64,000 bases of DNA, from positions 19,017,158 through 19,081,157 of the forward strand of contig CM041097.1 in NCBI GenBank assembly GCA_023079485.1, read 5' to 3'. This DNA comes from Archilochus colubris. Taxonomy: Eukaryota; Chordata; Aves; Apodiformes; Trochilidae. The translations under genes were made by a program, and so were the position numbers. The notes under the pieces are model-generated. The model did no database searches. It was not told the origin of the DNA and worked only from the letters and a program-made list of their open reading frames with translations. Positions 37,811-51,864 of this stretch are shown here, piece by piece; the first letter of the stretch is position 1, and the number at the start of each line of letters is the position of its first letter.

Positions 37811-40800
37811 CCAAGAAAATGGGCCCTGTCCATTGATTAAAATATTTCCAGCTGCTAAAAACCACTTCTTCCATACTCAGTGCTGGTGAAGTGTTCCCTC
37901 TGAAGCACTGAACTCTCAAACAGCTCATGCCAACACGATGATCAAAATAGGATAAATATGAAGCAGATCCTTTACTTGAGCTTCATAACCCCCTCAAGAC
38001 ATTTCCCCAAGTTCCTGTGGGCAGCAGGTCACACAAAGTCAGCTCTCATTTGTCCACAGCAGCAGACCAAGCCACAGCTCCCATCCTGCTTTAATTCTCT
38101 TAACAGCAAGCAGGTAATGGCAGATAGATCTCACATGCAGCAAGCACACTACTTTTTCTTTGGCAGTGAGAGACATTTACATCCTTTCCCACATAAAAGG
38201 GAGAGGACAGACAAATTGAAGGTTGTCACTGACATCAGCAAACACAAACATACAGGAAAATGCTTCAACTAAGCAGCATCACTGTGAAAATAGGAGTTTT
38301 CACTTGTCTTACAATAGAACAAAAACCACAGTAGATGGAAAATGCTATAATGACCTGATGAGAATTGTGGAACAAATTACCCTGAAACAGTTATTTCACA
38401 GTTAACATTTTCTTGTTTCTTATTTTCCTGTTGCCATCCAATTTACTTCTTTTGTTTCAACTAATACTTCAGGATACAGCTTAGAACCCAGGCAGGCAAG
38501 CATGTTGATATTGTGACATTTTCATTCAATACCTAACAAAATGGGACTCCTCCTTTGACTGGACTGCCTGGCAGAGTATTTCAATCAGTGAGATAAATAA
38601 TTGAATCAAGACTATTCTCTAAGTAAAAGGGTTTATAAATGTTTTTAATACAAGGTAATCAACTCTGAGTCTCAATTAATGATACCTCTGGAAACCTATT
38701 GTACAGCTCCACTTTATATATGAAAAATATATTTTCCTCTGTTGCAGATAGTGAGCTCCCTGAGTAGCAAAATAAATGCAGGATGAGATTAGAAATATGC
38801 CTTCAGATTCAGCTGGAGTCCCATGCTTATCCTCTATTAAAAACAGAGCTGTCAAATGAAAGCTGTGGGAGAAATATTGTTCAGAAGGAAGTGGCATGGA
38901 TTATTAAAGGTACAGGCTGAAAATGAGACAGCAACAGAGAGAGAGAGCAGAGTAAGAGGACATCCACACAGTACTGGGTACACAGGATGGGAATCCTCTG
39001 CTGCTCCTACTTCCCACTGGAAGTCTGTTTTGTCATGAAGGTAGCAGAAAGCTCCCAATAAATCCTCTGCATCTCTCACAGCACTTTTTGAAAAGCTAAC
39101 GTGTGTTCTGCAAGAGCTGGAGCTGTTGGTCTGGATCTTCAGCCTGGTTAAAAGGCAGCAGGGTCAGTTTGTGCAGCCAGAGCCTGCCCCAGGAGCAGGG
39201 GTCCTCATGCAGGTCTGAGCCTTGAGCTCTGCTCCCCAATCCCAACCCATCCCCATGTGCTGCTTTCCCCTCTGCCCAGCTCTAAATTCAGCTCTGACAT
39301 CCAACCCAGGTCATGCTTCAGCTTGACACAAAGGGAAGGTCAAAGACAACTCTGTGGGAATTCGCCTTTGCTGACTACACCAGGTGGTCAGCCTGAAGGA
39401 AGAGATGAAGGGGACACAGAAGGTTTTCCTTCAGTTTTTACAAAACTCTGTTCCCAAACCCAACTGAAGATGCTCGTGCAGAAGCCTCCTGGGTGTCACA
39501 GGTTTTGCTGTGTGCACAGCAGAGCAGAAACCTCTGATGATGCTGCTGGTCCAGATCTGCCACCAGCACAGCCACCTCCCAGGCACAGCACAAACACAGC
39601 AGCTCCTGAGCCAGGGAGAGGAGGATCACAGTCAAGTTCAAAACTCCCAAAAAACCCAAACCCCAACTTTGAAGAAGTAATTTGATCAATAAAACTGGAG
39701 CTCCTTCTGTGCTGCCACAATACCTTCATATGTTATCTTAATGAGGTGCTTTGCAAAAATCTATTTTTATTAATGAAGAGCATCCAAATTGCATTTTGTG
39801 CCTTTAAAAAGAGAAGCAAAAAAATCTGATATAGAGAACTTCTTCAACATGGCTTCAGCCAGAACTCTATTCCAGGCACAAGGGAATTTGTTTTAATTAT
39901 TTCATCAGTTTTGAGTAAAAGTAACTGTATGTAAACAACTGGTCTTGAGGGACATCCCCAGAACTATCTGCAGTAAAACAGTCTGTCCAGGTCTGTTACT
40001 AATCCTTTTAGTGTTCATACATGTCTATAAAGGAGCCATTAGGAGGATAGGTAGGAGAAACATGAAATGCAGCTAAACAAACTAGAAAAACAAAGTTCTT
40101 CAGCATGAAAAAGAATCTTTATTCTAAGTGAACTAAGTCATAACTATCCAGGGTGTAAACCCCAGGAAATTCAGTACTAACTGAACACATCTAGTTGTCT
40201 GGGGATTTGAAATGAGATTCTCAGTCAGATGGTTCCACCATTGGTGACAGACAGACCTGGTGGTTGCAGGTTTCTCAGGTCTAAGACCCCTGTTATTAAT
40301 CATCAATTCTGAGGAAAAAATAGCAACAAACTAAACTGATGAATAGGATTGGTTATTTTGTCCTGACTCACAGAGAAGGGCACACAATGAGGACATTAGA
40401 CCATGTATTTGTTTGCCCCCCATTGTTACAGACCAAGGAAGGATTTTAGCATTTTGGGGCTGTAACAGTATTCTCAAAGGGGTCTCAAAGCCATTTTTCA
40501 AAGAGAAAACCATAGCAGGGTTTTTGCTTGGTGCTTATTCTCAGTAGCATTTCATTTCATACACACATACCACCTCCACTTGGCCAGTGAGGAGCTTGGT
40601 GCTCAGAGCAGCATGGAGCAGAGTGATGGTGCTGGAGCACTTGGAATGAAATCTGCAGCTCCCAGGTGCTCTCACGTGAGTTTTGTCAGATAGAGAGAAG
40701 AGAACACAGCACAGTTTTGCTGAAATAACAAATTAGAGGCAATAATTCCTTATAAAATAATAGTCCCTCCTTGGCATTTAACTGTTTCAGGGGTAATACA

Positions 40801-43800
40801 TTAAAAGCAATTACATCTGTTTAGTCTTTGCTGGATCATGACAGGCTGAGCACTTGCAAAGCCCTGGCAGAGTGAGTGTCTGGGAGATGCTCAGCTAGCA
40901 TGAAAGCCCACTTTTCATTTGATTACTTCAGCATGTTATTTACCTCTGACTGCACACAAATTACACAAACATCACAAAGCAATCCAGCCTGCCTCAAATT
41001 GTCATAACCCTTTTTACTTGGGGTATATGCTTTGAGACAGAAAATGGGAAAATCAATACACCCAGATCAGATAGTCTGAATTCACAAAGGCTGGACGTGC
41101 ATGAATTTTAGTCTAAATGGCACATGGGCTTCTGGACTGCTTGGATTGTGGTCCTGTGTGTGTCCAGAAATCCCCCTGTAACAATTGTATTTGATTAAAA
41201 GTTGTGCTAGATGTTGTAACTACCACCTTGAGTAAAGCTCTCTGGGTCTTTTAACTGATTGTTAATTCATCACAGCACACAAGGGCTGGCATACTGATCA
41301 GCCTGTCTAGCAGATTGCACTGGAAGAATGAACACTGCAACTCTTTTATTTTTTTTTCCAAAGGAGTCATATGCTTCTCAATTTAGCCTTCATTAGGCAC
41401 TCAGGGGTGGGCAGCTGATAACTGAAGAGGAAAGAGGAGGAAGAGCTCAGCTTTCCAGAGGTAGAAGCAGGTCAAAGATACATCCCTACATTTACTACAT
41501 TCACCTGTAAAGCAGGGACATTTTAGGTGAAGTCATAGCTTGCCTCTATTTCCATCATTTATAACCTACAAACACAAAGTACTGCATCCAGCCTAGCTCC
41601 CTGTTTTAAAAGAGCTTCCTTATGTATAATGGAGAAACCTATCTCCTCTTGGAGATCTGTGGAGAATCAGATTTCCACCAGTGTCCTTGAAAGCCTCTGC
41701 TCAGCCACTCTGACAACTGTGGCAACACCTCACCATCTGCTGCTTCCCATCAGCAGGTGAGAAAAAAAATGCAACGTGTAGTGGCACCGTTCCCTTGCAG
41801 ACTGATCCTGTTGTCTGGAGGATGGAAATATTCCTGTCACCCCCCCCTGACATTACTAAAGAGTCTTAAAGCTCAAAATTGGACTTTTGGACTTGTAACC
41901 ACAGTTAAAGAACCCATTATAGCTACACAGCAGTTCCTACCTTTCAGAGCAAACTTCTGAATAGAATGAGTTAAAGAAATATATCAAGAATTCAGGTTAT
42001 TACTTGGGAATAAAGCCCAAGTTTGTCAAAACTCTGCCTGGAGTAAAAAGAAACTGAACTTTCATTTATCAACTCTGATTGCTATGGACATCTTGTGCCA
42101 ATGCTCCAACACTCTGCAGCAGCTCCCCATGGTGGGAGTCTACATCAAGGTCTCTGCTTCATGGACACTCTCCATGGAGCAGACCCAGCAGGTTCAAGAA
42201 TTTTATTTCTTTTTTTTTACATTTCTTCAAAATACCTCCACACAAAGTTAGGAAAGACCTGGTGAGAACTTGATGTGTGTTGCTGTAAGGGGTCCATACA
42301 CTGCTGGGAGCACTGTGGGGCACTGTGTTTCCTTCCAGGCTCCCTTGAGCAGAGTGTTTGCAGGGAACAGCCCAAACATCCAAAATGCTGCAAGACCTCA
42401 GTACCTTCAGCTCATCCTTCTGTATCTCTGTTGGGCTTCCCAGAATTTATTTCTTGGCAGGAGTCTGTGCACACCCAGGCAAGGAGTGCACAAGGAAAAG
42501 CAGGAGCCATCAACCTCCCCTCACCAGCAGTGAAGCAGGAAGCCTCCAAGGGCTGCACCCTCTGGCTGACAGGACAAGGCAGGGTGATAATAACATTTCT
42601 ATTTTAAAGCTCAGGGACTACAAGAATAGATCATGGAAATACTCAGACATTCCCTGAGACAGAGAGAACAGCTTGAGAGCTGAAAGCCAGAAGATATGGT
42701 TATGTCTACCTAACAAAAGGGTTTTCCTTTCTCCATCGTTCCCTAAAGGTTTGAGTCCATCTAATGTCCAAGGACACCAAGTGCAGTCATGATGTCATGA
42801 TCTCCTCTCTCTTGTTAAACCCATGATCTGGAGCTGCTGAAGCAACATTCCTCCTTTATTTGATGTTGCAGCAAACAGAGCAGCATAAGAAATCAAAAAT
42901 GCATTTATTTTTTCTCCCTCAAGTGATTTTAAACATCTCTCTCAGAGTATCTAACCACTGTGCTGTACCAGGACACTTTGTTAAAGCTGGTTTATTCCAT
43001 TAGTTCAGTTGCTTAAACTTTTATTCAAAAAGGAGGTAAATTTTGCTCCTCTTGTACAGCAATTCTTTATCTCTGAAATGGAGGCATACGTTACAGAGAT
43101 GCTGTAAGAAGCCATACAGGCAGGGAGCTGGTCAGATAAAGTATTAATAAAGAATGCATAAATATCTGAAGATTATCTTTTAGTTATATATTACTTACTA
43201 TTATAGTTCCTATGAAGCTCTTTATTCTAAATCAGCCCATTACAAGCTGTATTGGAAAAGCAATATATGTGATTGAGATAGGGTAGGTTACAAAGCATCT
43301 ACAGGTTCCAGAGCTACTAGATTCTGATGGATAAACTTTCATATTTTTTAAGGATAAAACCAACCTATATTTGCAGCCTGGGTGATATTCTTTTTATCTG
43401 CTCTACTTTCATTGCAGACAATATGACATAGCATCCAATAAATTACAGAATGAAATCTCCATGAAGTCCACATCAGCAACTTCATTCTTTGCTATGACCA
43501 AAACAAGTTACACGTGGAGGCTTGCAAGGAGAAAAGCAAACCTGAATTAAATTCTTTGGAATAAATGGCTTTTTAATAATGAAATTAACTGTTTATTTTA
43601 CAGTGAAGGTTGATTCAGGGCAACACAAAGCTTTTAAAGTACAAGGTAAACTTCTCTAATTCTGTAGCTGGTGTAAAAAAGGAGGAAGAGTCTGTGTCTG
43701 TAGAACTTTCCACAGAGAGAAGGAATAAGGCCACAGGTATTATTTTCCCCACCTGGTACAGGGAACTTACCAAACTATAAAGCTTCATTTCTAAGTGCTA

Positions 43801-46800
43801 CTGAAAGAACAACTAACAACATACAGCCCCCAAAAAATCCCTCTTAGAAGACTCCCATTCAAAAATCCTTCACATCCATCACTCAGGTAAATCTTGAAAA
43901 TCCCATTGGAAGGAAATCTTCACTGGCTTTGCAGAGGAATGAGCAAGATAAAAGAGTGGTGTCTGGGCATAGCCCAAAGTTCTTCTTTAAGAAGCAGTTC
44001 TGTGCTAGATCAAGATCTCCAAAGGGCTGGGTAGGAATTCTGGAAAGGGCTGAAATATGCATGGACACACTTGCTGCACACTTTGAGGGGTGCATGAGTG
44101 CCCTCCCTTCCTTGCCAATTTTTAATTGCATGGATTATTAATACACAGATTATTAGACTGCTGGTAGAAGCTTTCTAAAAAGAAATTAATAGCATGAAGT
44201 GGGACTGTGGGGTGTTCAACAGGAGGTACCCAGCAGGACACAGACATTCCCTGCAGAACATGGAGGATGCTCCATGCTGCTGGCAAAATCAAGGTCCCAG
44301 AGAAGGGGTAAATTCCCAACACATCACACCCTGGGAAGCCAGCTCTCTGGGCAGAGAGAAATGAAAGAAATCAGTTTGGGATAGGACTTAACAGCCCTGC
44401 CAAGAGGCAGTTTGACACAGGAGGCCAGGGCCATCTCTGGTGTAAGTCATCCAAGCTGGAGTAGCTCTGGCAGGGATAAATCTGGCCCAGGAGAAAAAAA
44501 AAAAAATCTGGTTTTAAGAGCACTCCAATCTGGAGAAAACTCATGCAGACGGCAAAGTGACGGGTTCTGTGATGACAGGTGACAAATGAACTCTGCTGTG
44601 ACAAGTGAGAAAACTGTTGGAGAATATAAAATATTAAAAATATATTTTCTAGGTCCCCCCTCCCTTTGAGAGGGTCAGATCCTCCAATATGCCTCTGGCC
44701 TGCAGATGGGATTTAGAGCAAGAGCCCTAAGGCTGCATCAGCACTTACTGCCTGGTGTGAGTCCTCTGTTTGGTTCAGAAGACAGCTTTAATATTTTATG
44801 CTGCTAATGTTATAAAAAGGGAAAAAAACAACAAAAAACCAGATGTATACCAGCACTTCATGGCAGATGTTTCTTTGCATTTGGTTTCTTGGTGCACAAA
44901 AATAAAAACTCAAGGCAGCTAAGGATTCACCCCCCCTGTCACTCTCCCTGCTCAATTTAATTGTGACCTTCCATTTTTTCCTCTAGAGAAGCTTGATATT
45001 ACTTTCTAAAGGGCATTTTCACTCTTTAATTGAAAAAGACAATCAGGCTGTGGCAGAAATTATTGTTCCCCACCTTGAAAATTAGTGCCTGGATTGGCTA
45101 TTCATACCATTTAAGCTGAATTGAAGACCCGGGGCCCATGTGCATCCTAATGTGTAAATTACAGTTCCTCTGCCCTTAGAAGCCTCAAAGCAATTTAACT
45201 AAATAAAGCAGCACTGATGAAGGTCCTTGGTTGATTATGCAGCTTTGGAGAAGGACAAGACTCAGTGATTGTGCTTTTCCCTCTCAGGTTGCCAGACTCC
45301 TTCATCAGGGCAGGGCTTGGGGGCCAGAGCAGCAGCAGGGCTCTCCTGGTGACCTTCAAGTGGAGCTAGAACAAAAGTGAGAATTACAGCTGATTTTTCA
45401 CCAGTGAAAGGAGACACTCAGATACTGCCCAGCCTCATCCTGGCTTAAGCAGCTTCACCACAGCCCCTCTGATGTTACAACAGTGACAAAGCAGAGACTC
45501 ACATGTGCTTCAAACAGGGAAGGAGCAGAAGAGCTCAGGAGGTGTTTAGTGGAAAAAGTAAATATTTAAAAATCAGGAAATGGGAAATGCTAAGCAGCTT
45601 TCAGAGACCTTAATTAGAGATAACACCACTCTTAATCTCAGAATTGAATTCATAGAAAATCAATTAGAACATTTAAAAAAATTGAGATGAGATGGTAAAG
45701 GGAAAAGATTCATGTATTGACACTATTCTCAAGACAAAAGAACTGTCAGAGGGTTTGTTTTGCAAGTTTACTGCAGTTCCAGAAACTGAAAGAAGAGTTT
45801 ACTCTCCAGAGAAAATTGCAGGAAGAGATTAGATGTTTCTTTGGGAAATATTTGGAGAAAGAGATATTTGCAGGTATCCAAGCTGCAAGAGGTTGGTACT
45901 AGTTGGTACTAGTGTCCTTTCCAAGGCAATTCAGCAAAACAATCCTGAGGAAAGAGCCATGGCTGGATGTGCAGTAAGTCTTCTGGAGTGGTCTGTATAG
46001 ATTTGTGGTCTGCCACAAACTTTTGGCTCCAGTCTGTAGAGCTAAAAACATTTTAAACCAACAAAAGTTTGGGAGTTCCTGTATGCAAAAGAAAAAAAGA
46101 CAGCAAAAAACCCCACCAAAACCTGAAGAAAACTCTCAGAATGAGATAACTGAAAAGATCCCATAAATTCCAGTTTTTCTATCCTCAGCTCTAACAGACC
46201 TGATTTCTCCACACCAGGCACTGAATTCAGATCCACACTTAGCAATGAGCCCCCTCATCCATTACAGTCAGACAAGTGGAGGTAATTAATTGGCAGCTCA
46301 TAACACAGGTGTTACAAATGCTTAGAGCAAATCATAGCCATCAGCTTTTTTTAAAAAAAACTCCTGGAGTTGTAATTTTTATCCTGTTTCCCTGCATGAG
46401 AATTTCTGTTGTGATACATCAATCCAGTAACACCAACCATGTTCCAATATATCACAGCCATTAAGAGAAACAGGAGAAACTGGAACAGATGTGATATATC
46501 ACAATTTGACACAGCCACATGGAAATGTGAAAAGTTTTATTGATTTGTCCCCAGGAACACAGCTCATTTGTAAAGTGCTCCTACTACTTATGCCTTCACA
46601 CTTATTGCACATCTCAATGACAAGTAATTACAACTGTAATATCTGGGATTATGTTATTAAAAACATTTACAAAAAAAATCAAAAGTTCAGGAAAGCATGA
46701 AATTATATTAATTCAGATTAACTGTTAGTAATTATGCAAGGTGATATATTGGACTTTAATTGTCTGTAACAATTTCATATATTAAGATTGCCTACTTTTC

Positions 46801-48449
46801 TTGTTTGCCATCTGGTAATACAGAAATGTCCTAGGCTTGTTCTTAACATGGACTGGTCTGGAAGGGCTACACCTATCCCTGAGCAGCTCAAGGAATCTCA
46901 AGCTTGTGATTGAGAGGCTGAAATGAATGAGTTGCTACTTGTGGTTTTTGTTCCTACAGGCATCCTTAAGAAGCAGTTCAGTAATCCCAGGAAAACTGAC
47001 CATGCCTTCATGCGTTTGGTTGGGAAAGCCAAACCTTAACACTTAACAAACCTTAACAGATACTTATATTAAAAGGTGATGAATAGAAGGTGCATGTTCA
47101 TGACACAACCAGCAGTTATGTCAGTGCTGAGCTTTAAAACACTAAAGGAAAAATACTGTGTGACTGAAACCATTGGTTAGCCTGTTACCACAAGTCCTTA
47201 GGCAGAAAGTATTTCTGTATAGCAGTCACAGTTGTCCCCCAAGTAAACACCCCACCCCTCCATGGGATTTGGCTTCTCTCCCCTCAATGGCAACTCTGTG
47301 CTCACCAAGGTAACATCATCCTCATCCCACAAACACTTTTCTTCCCCTCTTCTTTTTATTTTAATCAACTGCCTACACTGAAGACCTGCAGAACCATGCC
47401 CTTCGTGGCATAAATCAGAATAATCCCCTCCATCCCAGTACAACATGACTTACATGACTTACATGAGCTGCAGCACTCTGGCCCATCCCTTCTCCCCACT
47501 CCTCCCTCCATACCTGCTGAGGAGCTGCAAGCATCCTTCACCTCCAGTATTCCCAGTTCCCCCAGAGAAAGCCCTGTCATCTCATTCAGCTCCCCCAAAA
47601 CACCCTCTTTTGCTTGCTCTGAGCACAAACTTTTCTTGCTTAGCTTTGCAAATGCTCCCAGCTGAAGATGATGTTGCCACACACAGCTGAGTCCCAGGTA
47701 CTTCCACCCTTCCCTGGGAAGAATCCCTTGCTCACCTGCACGTTTTGCTCAGCCTACCTGACCTCATTGTCACATCCAACTGAGGAACTGAGCTATACCA
47801 ACATGCACAGTGCTGGAGAAAAGTTGCTTTTTTGTTGCTGCTGTTAAAAGTCACAGCTGAAAGCAATGCAGTGTGAGGGAACTCGTTGTTCACAAAGTGA
47901 GATAAATACAGACAAAGGATGGAAGGAATTATGTAGGAACTAGGTGATAATTTATTTATAGATCTCTGCAGAAAGGCTGAAGTTAGCAAATATACCATCT
48001 GTTAAATAGTCAGACTGTTCCTAAGTGCATATTAGCAATCTTAAATGTGTGCCAAACACCTGATCTTAGCAATCTTATTTGATACTCTTTTGACAAGCAA
48101 CATTATTTTTTATTGGATTATGTCATGTTATGTTATAAAGCTATACTAGGTAACAGTAACCAGGAGAACAGAGTGATTCTGTTCTCTTGGTGTAAATGCC
48201 TGTTCAGGGCAAAGAGAATTTTGAGGAGTGGCCAGATTTTCAGAATAATAACAGAGAAGAATATTAAAAAAATTATACTATTTTCAGGGTGTGTTTCTTG
48301 GGTTTTTTAATAATATATATTTGACACATTTTAGATTGCCATAAATAATTTTAAAATATACACACCCTCTGTGTGGGTAGGGGGAAAACTGGATGAAAAA
48401 ATTGGGGAGGCAAAACAACTGTTTTCAGCAAGAAGAAACATTCCTGATG

Positions 48450-48722
48450 AGACTTTCAACAAGACAAGAGGGCAGGGTCTCAAGTTGTGCCAGGGGAAAT
48501 TTAGGTTAAATATTAGAAAGAATTTCTTTACAGAGAGGGTGATCAGCCATTGGAATGGGCTGCCCAGGGAAGTAGTGGATTCTCCGTGTCTGGAGATATT
48601 TAAAAAGAGCCTGGACATGGCACTCAGTGCCATGGTCTAGCAACCGCAACAGTGGTTCAAGGGTTGAACTCGATGATCTCTGAGGTCCCTTCCAACCCAG
48701 CCAATTCTATGATTCTATGATT
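48450..48722 (+). mobile_element. CR1 LINE, 5'-truncated 3' end (copy D)
   Basis: Begins near TTTCAACAAGACAAGAGGGC and ends in CCAATTCTATGATTCTATGATTC. The translation [15 protein letters not shown] and [18 protein letters not shown] marks the ORF2 C-terminus, closing at ALSAMV. It carries the same GGTCTAGCAACCGCAAC variant as copy B. It is more diverged in the body than copies A, B and E. Confidence 0.9.
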
Positions 48723-49069
48723 CACCTCATTCCTCTGATTACCACCCTGGGCTACATAGCCAAGAGAGGCATTTTTATAACTCACTGAATCCCATCTGAA
48801 TGAGGACTCATAATATTTTACAGGAGATGCTACCTCCCTGGAAAGAGGGTCCCATAAAGATGACAACAGAAGACAGACTCCCCTAATGAGTTATTTTCCC
48901 TCATTTTGCTGTGTCTTGCTCTTTCATTTTTTTAAATATGACTCCTTGTTACAGACAGAGACACTCAAAAAATGAATTTTGTACAATTATGTACCAAACC
49001 CAACTCCAGATAGGAAAAACGATGAGAGGTGAGGTTGCTAAAAGACTTTGTCTGCTGAAAACCTGAGTC

Positions 49070-49205
49070 AAACACTGGAAGGGACTGCCTAGAGAAACTG
49101 TCTGTCTCTAGAGGTCTTTAAAAATAGGCTGAAAAAGTGTCTGTTAGGAAGAAAACAGCACGTTTGAACTTGTCATGGGCCATAGGAATGGATTTGATGA
49201 CCATT
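49070..49205 (+). mobile_element. Ancient CR1/L3-type LINE remnant (copy F)
   Basis: Recognisable but degraded 3'-end text: AACACTGGAAGGGACTGCC, GTCTCTAGAGGTCTTTAAAA, ATAGGCTG and GGATTTGATGACC. These correspond to the CACTGGAACAGGCTGCC ... CTGGACTTGATGACC pattern of old CR1/L3 elements, recalled from memory. The boundaries are approximate. Confidence 0.6.
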
Positions 49206-49433
49206 GGTGTGTCTCCTTATCTACTTATTTATACCAGTGATTCACAAGTAAGCACAATGGGATGAAAATCTCTTCAGCACTGGGAAAAGCTGAGCTGCTT
49301 GGTAGAACTAAACTATAAACATGCTACAAAAGGTATCCTGGATGTGGCTTTTGACACTCAAGGGTGAAAAGTGGAGATGGAAAAGGCCAAGTGCATTTTT
49401 TCCCCACATGTAATCAAATTATTATTATTTATT

Positions 49434-49451
49434 AAAAAAAAAAAAAAAAAA
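49434..49451. repeat. A18 homopolymer after ATT triplets
   Basis: ATTATTATTTATT followed by A18. Confidence 0.9.
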
Positions 49452-50382
49452 GTGGATCCCAGAAGAGATCTTGCACTACTACTTTTTGATATGCACATCA
49501 GTGGTTGCCATGGTTCTGATGAAGAAACAGACAGGTGATAGAGCTGCTAAAATTAGACTCAAAGTGATGCCATGACATATTGTGTCATTAAACTAAGAAT
49601 TGCTACCAGCAATTTATTACTTTCCAAAATCTATTCCAATTTCAGAGGAAAATATTACAGAGTTAATTTTCAATTGTCATGAAAACATCTTGCTACTGCT
49701 GCACTCCTCTTGCTCTCTCTCCCCTCTCCCCTGATTCCTCAGAAATCTTGTAACAAGTGAAATTTTGTTCTCAACAAAAAATATGCCTTGTTTACCATAG
49801 TAGAAAGCACTGGAAACCACTAGTTAGACTACATATATTTTCCATACTGCCCAATAATTATGGCTTTGTTTAAAACTCCTTTTTTGTACAGAAATTGGAC
49901 CATCTGCATTGTGTTAGCATCTCATGAAAAGTGACAGAAAAGGGAAATGACCATTTTTGTTGCTAGTGACTGAATCCTAAAAGAACAGAATGTTTTGCAC
50001 CATTCCAATATTTTTTACTATTTAACATAATAAATAGGAAAATCTGGGGGTCTTTTTTTCCCAACACAAAACCTCAGGGCACTAACCCAAGCAAATCTTC
50101 ATGTGATGTCTCAGCAGCCTTTGTGTGCTGGCCTTTTCCTTCTCAGAAAACATTTAACCCACAGGAAAGAAAAGAAAAAGAAAGCTGATAAATTCCCTTA
50201 GGCTGAGTGGTAAATAAATAAATCTACATATTTGGAGATTAGACCAGTGAGGATCTTGTAAGCCTGAATCCAAACTCTGGTTAGTCATACTACATCCAGC
50301 CACTGTTTGCTTTTCAAGTAAGTATTTCAAGACAGAATAAAGCTAAACAAAACTTTTTTAGCATTTTTTAGCATTTTCTGTC

Positions 50383-50410
50383 TTTTTTTTTTTTTTTTTT
50401 TTTTTTTTTT
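50383..50410. repeat. T28 homopolymer
   Basis: The longest homopolymer in the window, preceded by two copies of TTTTTTAGCA. On the minus strand it looks like a poly-A tail following ...CTGGGTAGTCCAGGGGGAC. I could not identify a source gene. Confidence 0.9.
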
Positions 50411-51768
50411 GTCCCCCTGGACTACCCAGACTGCGAGGGCAGAGATTTAGTCAGAAGGCAATTAAAAGAACATCAGAGTTTAAAAGACTTTCCCAGTGTA
50501 TTGACAGGTAGCATCTATTGTGGCTGTGACAGTGCACGGAGGTGCTACCACTGCCTAATTCAATTCAGTCACCTCTGAGCAGACAATATCTTCATAGGAG
50601 ACCAATATACAGGAGATGAAGAGAAGGAAAGAAAAATTAAGTGTGTAAAGTTCAACTGAGGGGGAGAAAATTGATATATTGACATAAAATAGCTGAGGCT
50701 GTAGAGGTAGTAATCATTATTGCTCTGACCAAGGAGAACTCTTTCTCCCTATTGAACTCTGGATCAGGCAGTTGTTCAGCTGATGGAAAAATGGAACAAT
50801 TGTTGGAAACAAGAGTCTGCAGCAAGGTAAATAAAATAAGCTTCAGGCAAGCAGCATACAACACTATGGAATAAAGATTTTTAAGGGGCAGCTGATATTT
50901 ATAATATTAAATGCATGTGTTTCAAGCAATCATTTCCCAAAGTACTCTGACAGAGGTAATGAGTCTTCTCATTAGGATGAGAACCAGATCAAAAAGCAGT
51001 AATTTTTAATAGTCATGTTTTGCAATTGGATTATTTAAAGGGATGAGAATGGCAATACTTCCACATCCCACTGAAAGATGGGAAAGCAGAGGAGATTGTG
51101 AGTCATGTTAGAAACAGTAAAAAATAATTAATAGCCATAAGAATCACCTGTGGGAGATAGGCACCTATACAGGAGACTTTCCCAAACCATCACATGATTT
51201 CCTACTCAAGTATCCCCTTTCAAAGCAGGGTTAAAGTTTGAGTCAATTACAAGAGATCCCTTTCCTGCAGCCACCTTCAGGACAGAACAGGCTCATTAAA
51301 AAGACAACATACTTCTATGATCATTTAAACACACACTCTGTGGAAGCCTGATGATGTGTAATTATCACTTGTATATACAGAAAAGCACACCTGCTTTTTA
51401 TTTCTATAAAAAAAGTAAACAACACAAAATGGGTTTTATTTTCCCTCCTCATGCAGATTAAGATGCTAGTACATTACAAAAAGTGCTGCTAGGAAAAGGC
51501 ATGGGATAATACACTAGCTTTGCAATTAGGAATTGTAAATAGAAACTCACAGGGCTAGAGCAGAAGTGCTTTCTGAATGGGTATTTCATGACCAGACCAA
51601 GTTGGACAAGTTACTTTGTCACACAGTGTGGCAATTCACCTCTTGAGACCACATTCCTGAAGACATGAATGTGTCCTTGAGTTACAAAAGCACTGCAAAA
51701 GTATAGCTCCAGGTAGGTATAAACCTCACAGCTAATAACTGGGTCTTGTTTTCTCCTTCTCTCTCAAG

Positions 51769-51864
51769 ATCTTGAAAACTTTGAAACAAAACCAAGAAGC
51801 ACAGTGTCAGTCAGAGAAGGACAAGGAGTGGTTCTGCTCTGTGGTCCTCCACCACATCACGGAG
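51769..51864 (+). CDS. CNTN6: CNTN6 coding exon 4: start of Ig domain 2
   Basis: 96 bases encoding residues 120-152. The acceptor is a long pyrimidine tract, TTTTCTCCTTCTCTCTCAAG, ending at 51768. The donor is GAG|GTATGA at 51865, somewhat weak. The peptide runs [15 protein letters not shown] then [17 protein letters not shown]. The motif [20 protein letters not shown] is a strongly conserved contactin signature in the linker and B strand of Ig2. Cys144 is the first Ig2 cysteine. Ig1 and Ig2 of contactins pack together in a horseshoe with Ig3-4, and this region takes part in ligand binding in family members of known structure. The last base forms Gly152 with the next exon. Confidence 0.94.

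Larger units (their letters stand above)
35595..51768 (+). other. CNTN6: CNTN6 intron between Ig domains 1 and 2 (about 16.2 kb)
   Basis: GT at 35595, AG at 51767-51768. Holds a young CR1 3' end (48450-48722), an ancient CR1/L3-like remnant (49070-49205), several homopolymer tracts (36896-36938, 37779-37810, 49434-49451, 50383-50410) and a stretch at 44990-45240 with the look of conserved regulatory DNA. The GC-richer parts at 39100-39690 and 47400-47720 show no recognisable gene. Confidence 0.88.

Noticed and set aside
39257..39685. Open frame of 142 codons on the + strand in a GC-richer part of the Ig1-Ig2 intron
   Set aside because: The peptide is compositionally odd (Pro, Ser and Gln rich), matches no family I know, and has no start context, splice or promoter signals. 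It is probably chance in locally GC-rich DNA.
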